Below, piece by piece: positions 1 through 5,234 of a DNA stretch of 5,234 nt. The position numbers were made by a program, and so were the translations under genes. The notes under the pieces are model-generated. The model had not been told where the DNA came from and ran no database searches. It worked only from the letters and a program-made list of their open reading frames with translations. Numbering within the stretch: the stretch's first letter is position 1; the number at the start of each line of letters is the position of its first letter. This stretch comes from Rhodoluna sp. (GTDB lineage: Bacteria; Actinomycetota; Actinomycetes; Actinomycetales; Microbacteriaceae): contig JALQVK010000031.1 of assembly GCA_023260375.1 (NCBI GenBank), forward strand, positions 1 through 5,234. Reading direction: 5' to 3'.

Positions 1-1
1 C

Positions 2-769
2 CTAATCGTTGCCCTCCTAACTTTGGCGACCGTCCCAGCAAACGCGACCGACAATTCTTGGATTACAGCCCCATCGCTGAGCTCCATCAGCATGACCGGT
101 GGCGGTGTTACCGGTGGCGGTTCTGCATACACATTCTCGTCTCAGGCATCCGATGCCGTAGTTCACTACACGGGAGGAACTGGTCAGGCTGGCAAGTTTG
201 CCCAGGTGACCTTCTTCGACTTCACCGGCGGGGTTGGCCTGGAGTTGCAATCAGGACTAGCTGGCGTTTCGTCCACTGCCTGTGATCACCAAACCCTAGG
301 TGGGAATAGTCACACCTGTTTCTTCCAAATGGACGAAAGTGCTAAGGCTTCCTTTCGAATCACCTTCAGCAACGCAAACGCCTCGGCACATTTCAAGCTA
401 AAGGTTTTGGCAGGACCAAACATCTCTGAGTCTTCCGACGCACTTATCAGCTTTGCCACCCCAACTAACAAGATTTCAGCCGTTTTCAAGAACGTGAGAG
501 GAATCGCTGGTGGTCCTGGTGTCGTGCAATTTAGGGTAACCGATCACGGCAAAGCTTCAGCAGGCGTCAAGGTTCGTTTATCTTTCAAAGGTGTTGGGGA
601 GAACCTTTCAGCCGTCAACTCGGTATCCGACAACCACGGTTTGGTTACCGTCTACCTAACCAACCTGAAATTCTTTCGAGGCTCGGCGAAAGTTAAGGCC
701 AGCGTGGTTGGTGGAAGTGCCAGTGCTACCAGTTACATCTGGTGGTACAAGGTCAAATTCCTTAGTTAG
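2..769 (+). CDS. Secreted protein with C-terminal bacterial Ig-like (Big_1-type) domain, 5' end missing
   Basis: The reading frame is open from base 2, so the gene begins upstream of the window. A TTG at 23 could be read as a start, but the codons before it give Leu-Ile-Val-Ala-Leu-Leu-Thr. With the following residues this forms the hydrophobic core and Ala-Asn-Ala cleavage site of a signal peptide, so mature protein likely begins at the Thr codon at 47. Of 255 visible residues, the first 130 or so after cleavage are Gly/Ser/Thr-rich and match no family I recognise. They hold the only two early cysteines (codons at 281 and 317), a possible disulfide pair. Residues about 159-242 look like an invasin/intimin-type Ig-like domain: Val-rich strands, a V-T-D-x-G-K element, a G-V-K-V-R-L strand, then D-N-H-G-L-V-T-V-Y-L. 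No sortase motif or C-terminal anchor is visible. It ends in TAG and overlaps the convergent amylase gene by 8 bp. Role unknown; adhesion or surface binding is a guess. Confidence 0.8.
   Translation, partial: LIVALLTLATVPANATDNSWITAPSLSSISMTGGGVTGGGSAYTFSSQASDAVVHYTGGTGQAGKFAQVTFFDFTGGVGLELQSGLAGVSSTACDHQTLGGNSHTCFFQMDESAKASFRITFSNANASAHFKLKVLAGPNISESSDALISFATPTNKISAVFKNVRGIAGGPGVVQFRVTDHGKASAGVKVRLSFKGVGENLSAVNSVSDNHGLVTVYLTNLKFFRGSAKVKASVVGGSASATSYIWWYKVKFLS
95..121 (+). repeat. Two tandem copies of a 12-bp direct repeat inside the secreted protein gene
   Basis: ACCGGTGGCGGT occurs at 95-106 and again, identical, at 110-121, giving a 15-bp period. It encodes two successive Thr-Gly-Gly-Gly-x units (x = Val, then Ser) near the mature N-terminus. 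The period is a multiple of three, so a copy could be gained or lost without shifting the frame. It is too short to call a true tandem-repeat domain and may simply be a Gly-rich linker. Confidence 0.7.
762..769. other. Convergent gene-end overlap (8 bp)
   Basis: The eight bases TTAGTTAG carry both stop codons. TTA at 762-764 is the complement of the amylase TAA, and TAG at 767-769 ends the plus-strand secreted protein. There is no room between the genes for a separate terminator and I see no GC-rich hairpin with a T-run next to it, so each transcript probably runs into the other gene and produces antisense RNA. Confidence 0.9.
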
Positions 770-2141
770 CCTTTGCGGTCGAGTAAATTACGAAACCACC
801 GGCCGGAACCGAAAGGGTGATGGAGTTTTTAGAAACCGTCACCTTAGACCCGTTGGTGTAGTCGAAGTAAGAGCCCTTGAAAGAACTTCCAGTGGCAATT
901 GTGGTCTTGGCCTTGGTTGAACTCAGGTTGATGGCAACCACAACTTTGCTTGAGCCTTTGCGACGGCTGTAGGTGATCACCTTGTCGTTGGTGCCGTCGT
1001 ACTGGACAATCGGCCCTCCCGCACTACCGTTCCAGAGTGCGGGGTTCTTAGTCTTTAGAGCAATCAGTTTGGTGTAAAAACTGGTCATTGAAGACGAACT
1101 CAGCCAGTTGATTTCGTCTTTTTCGAAAAACTGAAGGCGACGGTTGAAACCGACTTCTTGCCCTGAGTAAATCAGAGGCATGCCTGGCACCGTGAAATAG
1201 AGTGCCGAGAATCGTTTTACAAATCCTGGGAGTCGCTCGTATTCAGTGCCGTTCCAAGAGTTCTGGTCGTGGTTGGTAATGAAGGTCATTGGAAAAGTTC
1301 CATTCGTGTAGTTCGACGAAAGGCTGTCCAAAGTTCCACCTAAATACCAAGCAGCCGGAGCATTTGAGTTTGCAAGGTTATTCATCTGACTAAGAAGATT
1401 CCATGCGTAGTTTCCATTGAACGCAGATTCGAGTTCATCAGGGTAACCCTCGCTCTCGGCCAACATGAACATCGGTTTGATTGCCTGCAGTTGAGTCGAA
1501 GCTTCTTCCCAGAAAGACGTTGGCACACCGTTGGCGTAGTCGCAGCGGAAACCATCCACGTTAAATTCGGTCACCCAATACTTCATGGCATCGATCATGG
1601 CGGCTCGCATGTTGGCGTTCGAGTAGTTAAGGTCTGCCACATCTAACCAGTCGCGGTTCGGCGGTTGAATCACGCCATTGATTTGGGTGTACCAGTCTCG
1701 GTGCGAGGCCATCCAGACGTTATCCCAGCCGGTGTGGTTGGCAACCCAGTCCAGGATTACCTTGAAACCTGAAGCGTGCGCGGCATTGATGAGCGCCTTG
1801 AAATCGGCATCAGTTCCCATGTCGGGGTTGACTGCCTTGTAGTCGTTTACGGCATAAGGAGAACCGAGAGAACCGTTGCGATGGGTAGTCGAGATCGGGT
1901 GAATCGGCATGAACCACAAAACCTTCACACCCAATTTCTTGAGCCTTGGAAGATGCTTTTGAAAAGCCTTGAATGTGCCTTCGCTCGAGTAAGCGCGGAT
2001 GTTTACCTCGTAGATGCTGGCGTTTTTTGCCCAGCTAGGAAGGGCGCGGCTCGAAGTGGCTTGGGCGGGTAGAACCGAAGCGGCTCCAAGGCCAAAAACT
2101 GACAGGACAAGAACTAGCCAAATCGACAAGATTTTTCTCAT
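762..2141 (-). CDS. Secreted glycoside hydrolase family 13 (alpha-amylase-type) enzyme
   Basis: A 459-residue exported enzyme that should cleave alpha-1,4 links in starch, glycogen or maltodextrins by the retaining GH13 mechanism. Residues 1-28 are a signal peptide (Arg-Lys, Leu/Val-rich core, Ala-Gln-Ala cleavage site). The (beta/alpha)8 barrel starts at a Y-E-V-N-I-R-A-Y strand near 44 and contains all four classical regions: I, DWVANH at 131-136; II, GFRCD at 197-201 with nucleophile Asp201; III, MLAESE at 226-231 with acid/base Glu229; IV, FITNHD at 287-292 with transition-state stabiliser Asp292. From about 375 to the end lies a small all-beta C-terminal domain. No carbohydrate-binding module or cell-wall anchor is visible, so it is probably released. 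The overall sequence, such as WFMPIHPI at 76-83, resembles compact GH13 enzymes common in Bacteroidetes; I cannot fix the subfamily or separate amylase from a maltodextrin-acting relative. The Shine-Dalgarno before this ATG is weak, but this start gives an intact signal peptide. Confidence 0.93.
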   Translation of the reverse strand: MRKILSIWLVLVLSVFGLGAASVLPAQATSSRALPSWAKNASIYEVNIRAYSSEGTFKAFQKHLPRLKKLGVKVLWFMPIHPISTTHRNGSLGSPYAVNDYKAVNPDMGTDADFKALINAAHASGFKVILDWVANHTGWDNVWMASHRDWYTQINGVIQPPNRDWLDVADLNYSNANMRAAMIDAMKYWVTEFNVDGFRCDYANGVPTSFWEEASTQLQAIKPMFMLAESEGYPDELESAFNGNYAWNLLSQMNNLANSNAPAAWYLGGTLDSLSSNYTNGTFPMTFITNHDQNSWNGTEYERLPGFVKRFSALYFTVPGMPLIYSGQEVGFNRRLQFFEKDEINWLSSSSMTSFYTKLIALKTKNPALWNGSAGGPIVQYDGTNDKVITYSRRKGSSKVVVAINLSSTKAKTTIATGSSFKGSYFDYTNGSKVTVSKNSITLSVPAGGFVIYSTAKAN

Positions 2142-2196
2142 AACTCAGGCTAACTGGCTAAATCTGACGCGTTAAGGGGAAAAGCAGACCGATACC
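2142..2196 (-). promoter_or_regulatory. 55-bp gap before the amylase gene, possible leader or promoter
   Basis: This short gap lies between the DUF998 stop and the amylase ATG, both on the minus strand. It holds a near-palindrome, TGACGCGTTA, at 2165-2174 (one mismatched pair around an ACGCGT core). It also holds a 6-bp direct repeat, GGCTAA on the plus strand, at 2148-2153 and 2156-2161. No clear -35/-10 pair and no strong Shine-Dalgarno site were found. The amylase may be cotranscribed with DUF998 or have its own promoter here; the palindrome could be an operator, but this is weak. Confidence 0.3.
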
Positions 2197-2805
2197 CTAT
2201 TGAGATAACCGATTAGTTTTCAAGCGAGGGTCGAAATAACAAACTAGGACGACGACCGAGACATAAACGGCCTGACTTACTGCCACCACGCGCTCCCAAA
2301 CCCCGACATACATGTTGGTTGGGTCGGTCCAGGTGCTGAGGAACCAGAGCGCTAGGGCAGTCTGCAGAGTGGTTCCAATAATGGTTGCGGTCGGACGAAT
2401 AATCCAGGGAGCGTCTTTTCGAACACGCATCGCCAAGAGCGGCCACCCAGCGGATAGCGCAAAGGAAGAAATGGCGAAGATTCGATGCATAAGGGAGTAT
2501 CCGACCAAAGGGGTTGGAAAGATTGTGAGACCAAAAGTGCAAATTGCCGAGATGAAAAGCGCAACACGACCGGGAAAACCCAGGGTTCTGGCATAGATCG
2601 CTGCAATCAGAGTCAGGATTCCGCCGAAGACAAAGAATGAAGACATGATCCACTTGACCGGGGATTCGTTCGCAGCCAGGTCACTGATTGTTTGCCTTAT
2701 TGGGTCATAACCCGGCCACATCGAACCAGCAATAGTCCAGCCGAGTGCCGACTGAATTGGGCCGATGATTGCCGCAACCACTGCAATGCGTGCGATAGGT
2801 TTCAT
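2197..2805 (-). CDS. DUF998 family integral membrane protein
   Basis: A 202-residue protein that is almost entirely hydrophobic, with six likely transmembrane helices at about 6-28, 52-71, 78-97, 105-126, 134-156 and 172-191. The first loop carries the pattern typical of DUF998, Y-D-P-I-R-x-T-I-S-D-L at 33-43 followed by E-S-P at 47-49. His107 in MHRIF and Glu171 are polar residues in or near membrane segments, as in that family. DUF998 has no settled biochemical role, so none is given. The frame stays open to an ATG at 2835, but the ATG at 2805 is preferred: AGAAGGAG lies 7 nt upstream of it, while the upstream ATG has no Shine-Dalgarno and would add a polar, Arg-containing extension before the first helix. 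It ends 55 bp before the amylase gene on the same strand and is divergent from the gene at 2856. Confidence 0.85.
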   Translation of the reverse strand: MKPIARIAVVAAIIGPIQSALGWTIAGSMWPGYDPIRQTISDLAANESPVKWIMSSFFVFGGILTLIAAIYARTLGFPGRVALFISAICTFGLTIFPTPLVGYSLMHRIFAISSFALSAGWPLLAMRVRKDAPWIIRPTATIIGTTLQTALALWFLSTWTDPTNMYVGVWERVVAVSQAVYVSVVVLVCYFDPRLKTNRLSQ

Positions 2806-2855
2806 GTCAGCACTCCTTCTGATTGATACTGTCATAGTAAGTCGAAAGGGAAAAC
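2806..2855. promoter_or_regulatory. Divergent 50-bp intergenic region with a small dyad
   Basis: This is the only divergent gap in the window, so it should feed the DUF998 gene leftward and the membrane-protein run rightward. It contains both ribosome binding sites and, near the middle, a dyad TACT-gtcat-AGTA at 2827-2839. Hexamers loosely like a -10 box (CATAGT at 2833-2838 rightward, TACTAT leftward over 2834-2839) overlap the dyad, but no good -35 partner stands at the right distance on either strand. Promoter assignment rests on layout more than on motifs. Confidence 0.35.
2813..2820 (-). promoter_or_regulatory. Strong ribosome binding site fixing the DUF998 start
   Basis: On the minus strand these bases read AGAAGGAG, a near-perfect Shine-Dalgarno sequence, with 7 nt before the ATG at 2805. 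It lies inside the longer possible reading frame that starts at 2835, which argues the shorter form is the real one. Confidence 0.8.
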
Positions 2856-3221
2856 ATGACCGAACTAGAACTTATTCAACTTTGGAACAAAAGTCGCAAT
2901 CAACTGATTTTTGCTCAGCTTGCTCCGACCTTCCTGCTGATAACCACCGCAGGACTAATTGGTGAAATCAAGGGCTCTGGCTCTTTCGCAACCTACGCAG
3001 TTTTGGGTATTTTATTGGCATCAGGGATTTTAGGTGCCCTAGTGGAGTTTTCAGCGGCTCACGAAGCGCAAGCAGTTGCCGCGGATTTGAAGTTGCTCGG
3101 CACCAAAAGTCAACTTGGTCAAACCATAATCAAGGTCTCCCCTTGGCTTCATGTCGCAAAGTATTTGACCCCGGTAATCTTCGTGGTTATTTTCATCACC
3201 CTGTTTTTGGCTTTGATCTAG
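2856..3221 (+). CDS. Small three-helix membrane protein, family not recognised
   Basis: A 121-residue protein I cannot assign to a family. The N-terminus (1-16) is polar, followed by likely transmembrane helices at about 17-36, 44-64 and 102-121. A 35-residue Ala/Lys-containing segment between helices two and three (about 65-100) is probably soluble and partly helical. The protein ends inside the last helix with no tail. The ATG at 2856 has a moderate Shine-Dalgarno (GAAAGGG at 2844-2850, 5 nt spacing) and is the first gene of the rightward run. Its stop directly touches the TTG start of the DUF2834 gene in the same frame, so the two are surely cotranscribed and may act together in the membrane. 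The overall size and topology would also fit a general small DUF membrane protein; function unknown. Confidence 0.75.
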   Translation: MTELELIQLWNKSRNQLIFAQLAPTFLLITTAGLIGEIKGSGSFATYAVLGILLASGILGALVEFSAAHEAQAVAADLKLLGTKSQLGQTIIKVSPWLHVAKYLTPVIFVVIFITLFLALI

Positions 3222-3542
3222 TTGAGAAAACCACTCTTTTGGATTTATCTCGCCCTTGCCGGTGCAGGGCTTATAAGCGCTTGGGTTCTAAATGGCTTGG
3301 CGGTCATGAACGGGCAGGACTACGGAACTGCCTGGACTGCCACAGCGGTTGACCTAGTGCTCACCTACGACCTCGGGATCGTTGCGATTGCCGGGGTTAT
3401 TTTCATGTTCGTCGAAGGTAAACGAATTGGAATGACAAGAGTTTGGGTTTTGGTGTTGCTTTCGGGCATAACCGCGATGGCTTTTGTATTTCCTCTATTC
3501 CTAGCACTTCGCGAAAGACATATTGAGAAAAGCGGATCATGA
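3222..3542 (+). CDS. DUF2834 family membrane protein (TTG start)
   Basis: A 106-residue protein with three likely transmembrane helices at about 6-28, 48-64 and 73-94. The pattern matches DUF2834 from memory: an N-terminal helix, a loop with D-Y-G-T-A-W, a helix ending in F-V-E-G-K-R-I-G-M near 63-71, then V-F-P-L-F-L-A-L-R-E-R at 89-99. No biochemical role is established for this family. The start is TTG at 3222, directly after the TAG of the previous gene and in the same frame. No Shine-Dalgarno is visible, so translation probably depends on coupling to the upstream gene. The next in-frame ATG (residue 29) would remove the first helix, which makes it a poor alternative. The 3' end overlaps the next gene by 4 bp (ATGA). 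Confidence 0.78.
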   Translation: MRKPLFWIYLALAGAGLISAWVLNGLAVMNGQDYGTAWTATAVDLVLTYDLGIVAIAGVIFMFVEGKRIGMTRVWVLVLLSGITAMAFVFPLFLALRERHIEKSGS

Positions 3543-4315
3543 ACTTCAAAGGAAAAACTGCGGTAGTAACCGGAGCCAGTTCGGGCATTGGACTTGGTTA
3601 CGCCCAGGAACTAGCAGCTCGTGGCGCGAACCTAGTTTTGGTAGCCAGAAGCAAGGCGCAACTTGAGAAAATTGCAGCAGAAATCCAAACCAAAAACTCT
3701 GTTAACGTTCAAGTTATTGCCCAAGATCTGTCAACTCCCGAATCCGGCCAGAAGCTGCTCGACGCACTCAATGACCTGAAAATCAGTCCAGATATTCTGA
3801 TTAACAATGCAGGATTTGGAACCAACAACCGAGTCTCTAAAGAAAATCGCGAAAAGATTCGCCAGGAAATCACATTAAATGTGGTCACTTTGGTCGACCT
3901 AACTGCAGGAGTTTTACCAGGCATGTTGGATCGAGACTTCGGTGTGATTATTAACATCGGAAGCACCGCTTCGTTCCAACCGGTGCCAGGAATGGCTGTT
4001 TACGCGGCAACTAAGGCTTTCGTTCGGTCATTCACTTCAGCGCTATGGGGTGAAGTTCGTGGAACGAACGTCCGGGTGCTAACAGTAAATCCAGGTGCAA
4101 CCTCAACAGAGTTCTTCAATGTAGCCGAAGCTAAACCAGCCGGAGCACTTGCGCCAGTCAGTGAAGTGATTTCTGCGACCTTCAAAGCCTTGGAGCGCAA
4201 GAATTCTTCTCCCTCAATTGTTGTTGGCGGTCAGAACGCCTTCATGGCGGGATTCACTAGATTTGTGCCAACCAAAGCGGTCATCAACATCGCCGCGAAA
4301 CTCTTCCTTCACTAG
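3539..4315 (+). CDS. Short-chain dehydrogenase/reductase (classical SDR, likely NADP-dependent)
   Basis: A 258-residue cytosolic oxidoreductase of normal length for classical SDRs. The Rossmann cofactor motif TGASSGIG is at 11-18. Arg37 after the second strand (LVARS) suggests NADP(H) over NAD(H), and Asp63 in QDLS should touch the adenine. The NNAG structural motif is at 89-92. The full catalytic tetrad is present: Asn114, Ser142, Tyr155 and Lys159 (YAATK). PG at 185-186 follows the sixth strand. The overall flavour is that of the COG0300/DltE-like SDRs, a broad group acting on ketones, aldehydes or acyl chains, so the substrate cannot be read from sequence. The C-terminus (from about 234) is hydrophobic with a basic residue or two, which might give membrane association. 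Its ATG overlaps the DUF2834 stop (ATGA), implying coupled translation; the next gene begins 23 bp downstream. Confidence 0.93.
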   Translation: MNFKGKTAVVTGASSGIGLGYAQELAARGANLVLVARSKAQLEKIAAEIQTKNSVNVQVIAQDLSTPESGQKLLDALNDLKISPDILINNAGFGTNNRVSKENREKIRQEITLNVVTLVDLTAGVLPGMLDRDFGVIINIGSTASFQPVPGMAVYAATKAFVRSFTSALWGEVRGTNVRVLTVNPGATSTEFFNVAEAKPAGALAPVSEVISATFKALERKNSSPSIVVGGQNAFMAGFTRFVPTKAVINIAAKLFLH

Positions 4316-4327
4316 TCAAGAAGGTCT

Positions 4328-4331
4328 AAGG
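4328..4331 (+). promoter_or_regulatory. Ribosome binding site for the GNAT gene
   Basis: AAGG lies 7 nt before the ATG at 4339. It is the second of two close AAGGTC copies (4321-4326 and 4328-4333) that fill most of the 23-bp gap after the SDR gene. No terminator hairpin fits in this gap, so the gene is likely read from the same transcript. Confidence 0.6.
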
Positions 4332-4338
4332 TCAAGAT

Positions 4339-4884
4339 ATGCCCCAAGGTTATTCGCTGATCAAGACTCAAAGGCTGGACCTCTATTGCCTAACGTCTGA
4401 AGAACTTTTTGGCCTTGATGGCAAGACCGATGTTTTCGAAGCAAGAACATTCGAAAACCCTCATGGGATTTTGACTCAAGAGAACCTGCCGAGAGTTAAT
4501 CGAGTGCAAGATGTTCAGACGAACCCAGACAACATCAGATGGTATTACCGGGCGATTGTCGACCGAGAGCGAAACATAGTTGTCGGAAGTGTTTCGTTCC
4601 ATGGAGCTCCCGATGAACGCGGAATGGTCGAAATTGGTATCGGTATCGCGCAGCAAGAGCAGGGCAACGGATTCGCCAGTGAAGCGCTATTCGGCATGTG
4701 GAATTGGGCAGCGGCTCAGGCCAATGTCAAATATCTGCGCTACACAGTGAGTCCCCAAAATGCATCTTCGATGGCAATCATCAAAAAGTTTGATTTCCCT
4801 CAAATTGGAGAGCAGATTGATGAAGAGGACGGCTTGGAACTCATCTTCGAAACCAGTGTTGAGGACTATCTAGACTGGCTCTAA
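4339..4884 (+). CDS. GNAT family N-acetyltransferase, RimJ/RimL-like
   Basis: A 181-residue cytosolic protein expected to move an acetyl group from acetyl-CoA to an amine. It opens with the T-x-R-L-x-L strand typical of RimJ/RimL-type (Acetyltransf_3) proteins at 10-15. The core strands follow at about 80-88 (IVVGSVSFHG) and 96-104 (MVEIGIGIA). The acetyl-CoA pyrophosphate loop, motif A, is at 106-111 (Q-E-Q-G-N-G) and leads into helix FASEAL. The second conserved segment, N-A-S-S-M-A-I-I-K-K-F-D-F at 141-153, normally reads K-x-G-F; here Asp152 replaces the glycine. The substrate could be a ribosomal protein N-terminus, a small molecule or an antibiotic and cannot be told apart. The residues after about 160 are acidic. 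The stop overlaps the next ATG by one base (TAATG). Confidence 0.88.
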   Translation: MPQGYSLIKTQRLDLYCLTSEELFGLDGKTDVFEARTFENPHGILTQENLPRVNRVQDVQTNPDNIRWYYRAIVDRERNIVVGSVSFHGAPDERGMVEIGIGIAQQEQGNGFASEALFGMWNWAAAQANVKYLRYTVSPQNASSMAIIKKFDFPQIGEQIDEEDGLELIFETSVEDYLDWL

Positions 4885-5234
4885 TGGAACCAAAAATCAC
4901 GCAGCACCTCTCTTCAAACCTGGCCAACTGGAACAAGAAATCACCAATAGTGATTTTGCTGCACGGATATGGCTCGAACATGCGTGACCTGCCGAGCATC
5001 ATGGGGTTTCTGCCTGGGCTACCTTGGATATCTCTTCAAGCTCCACTCGATGCTGGTAACGGAGGATACTGTTGGGCAAATCGCCAAGTTCCCAGCAACC
5101 CGGCAGCTGCGGATGTTGAGGCTGGAACAATTCGAATCTGGGACTGGATCGACGCTAACCTTCCGGCAGAAGCACCAATAATTGTGATTGGTTTCTCCCA
5201 AGGTGGCTTGATGGCGACCCAAATGTTGCGAACG
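4884..5234 (+). CDS. Alpha/beta hydrolase, phospholipase/carboxylesterase family, 3' end missing
   Basis: The frame from ATG 4884 stays open to the right edge, giving 117 residues; family members are usually near 200-220, so roughly half is present. The family is the small serine esterases (Abhydrolase_2, phospholipase/carboxylesterase, YpfH-like) that hydrolyse short acyl esters or lysophospholipids in the cytosol. An oxyanion-hole strand and loop, IVILLHGYGSN, are at 22-32 with HG at 27-28. A conserved Q-A-P-L element is at 52-55 and G-Y-C-W at 61-64. The nucleophile elbow G-F-S-Q-G-G is at 103-108, making Ser105 the likely catalytic serine. The partner Asp and His should lie beyond the window. 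No Shine-Dalgarno is seen close to the start; the TAATG junction with the GNAT stop points to coupled translation. Confidence 0.9.
   Translation, partial: MEPKITQHLSSNLANWNKKSPIVILLHGYGSNMRDLPSIMGFLPGLPWISLQAPLDAGNGGYCWANRQVPSNPAAADVEAGTIRIWDWIDANLPAEAPIIVIGFSQGGLMATQMLRT

Noticed and set aside
23..769. Gene start at TTG 23 for the secreted protein
   Set aside because: Codons before it continue the frame with a hydrophobic signal-peptide core, and starting at 23 would destroy the export signal; the true start is outside the window.
762..830. Transcription terminator at the convergent junction
   Set aside because: No stable GC-rich stem followed by a T-run could be found on either strand around the two stop codons.
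1776..2072. Plus-strand open frame opposite the amylase gene
   Set aside because: It lies wholly antisense to a well-supported GH13 gene, has no domain-like pattern and is rich in Arg/Val/Gly as expected for a shadow frame.
2213..2653. Second minus-strand open frame inside the DUF998 gene
   Set aside because: Another frame of the same DNA; its Cys/Arg/Ser/His-rich translation has no membrane or domain pattern, unlike the DUF998 frame.
2806..2835. N-terminal extension of the DUF998 protein from ATG 2835
   Set aside because: No Shine-Dalgarno precedes it, whereas AGAAGGAG with ideal spacing precedes ATG 2805; the extra ten residues would contain that ribosome binding site.
4969..5181. Short plus-strand frame and a minus-strand frame (5019-5222) at the right edge
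   Set aside because: Both overlap the esterase frame, which carries the LHGYGSN and GFSQGG motifs; they are shadows.
1..5234. CRISPR array, insertion sequence, tRNA or phage-defence module
   Set aside because: No regularly spaced repeats, terminal inverted repeats, transposase motifs, tRNA-like cloverleaf or nuclease/toxin motifs were seen.

Overview
The window looks like ordinary chromosomal DNA from a bacterium with roughly balanced GC. Genes are tightly packed, with ATG/TTG starts, TAATG and ATGA junctions and purine-rich Shine-Dalgarno sites. The two exported proteins, the DUF998 and DUF2834 membrane proteins and the codon mix would suit a small-genome actinobacterium such as a freshwater Microbacteriaceae. 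That placement is inference from protein flavour, not a marker gene. No rRNA, tRNA, CRISPR array, insertion sequence, phage gene or clear terminator was seen.

Layout, left part (1-2805). A gene entering from the left edge encodes a secreted protein with a bacterial Ig-like (Big_1-type) domain. It runs into a convergent minus-strand gene for a secreted GH13 alpha-amylase-type enzyme, and their 3' ends overlap by 8 bp. Upstream of the amylase on the same strand lies a six-helix DUF998 membrane protein. Its start is best placed at 2805, where a strong Shine-Dalgarno site sits.

Layout, right part (2856-5234). From a 50-bp divergent gap a plus-strand gene run begins: a three-helix protein of unknown family, a DUF2834 protein that starts with TTG directly after the previous TAG in the same frame, an NADP-type short-chain dehydrogenase/reductase (4-bp ATGA overlap), a RimJ/RimL-like GNAT acetyltransferase (23-bp gap, own Shine-Dalgarno) and a phospholipase/carboxylesterase-type alpha/beta hydrolase (1-bp TAATG overlap) cut by the right edge. 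Spacing suggests one transcript, but the functions do not assemble into a recognisable pathway.

Functionally, the amylase probably releases maltodextrins from extracellular alpha-glucans. The Ig-like protein may be an adhesion or surface protein, but nothing beyond adjacency links it to the amylase. I found no convincing new biological system. The points most worth a second look are the uncharacterised secreted Ig-like protein, the in-frame TAG-TTG junction between two membrane proteins, and the zero-space convergent gene ends.
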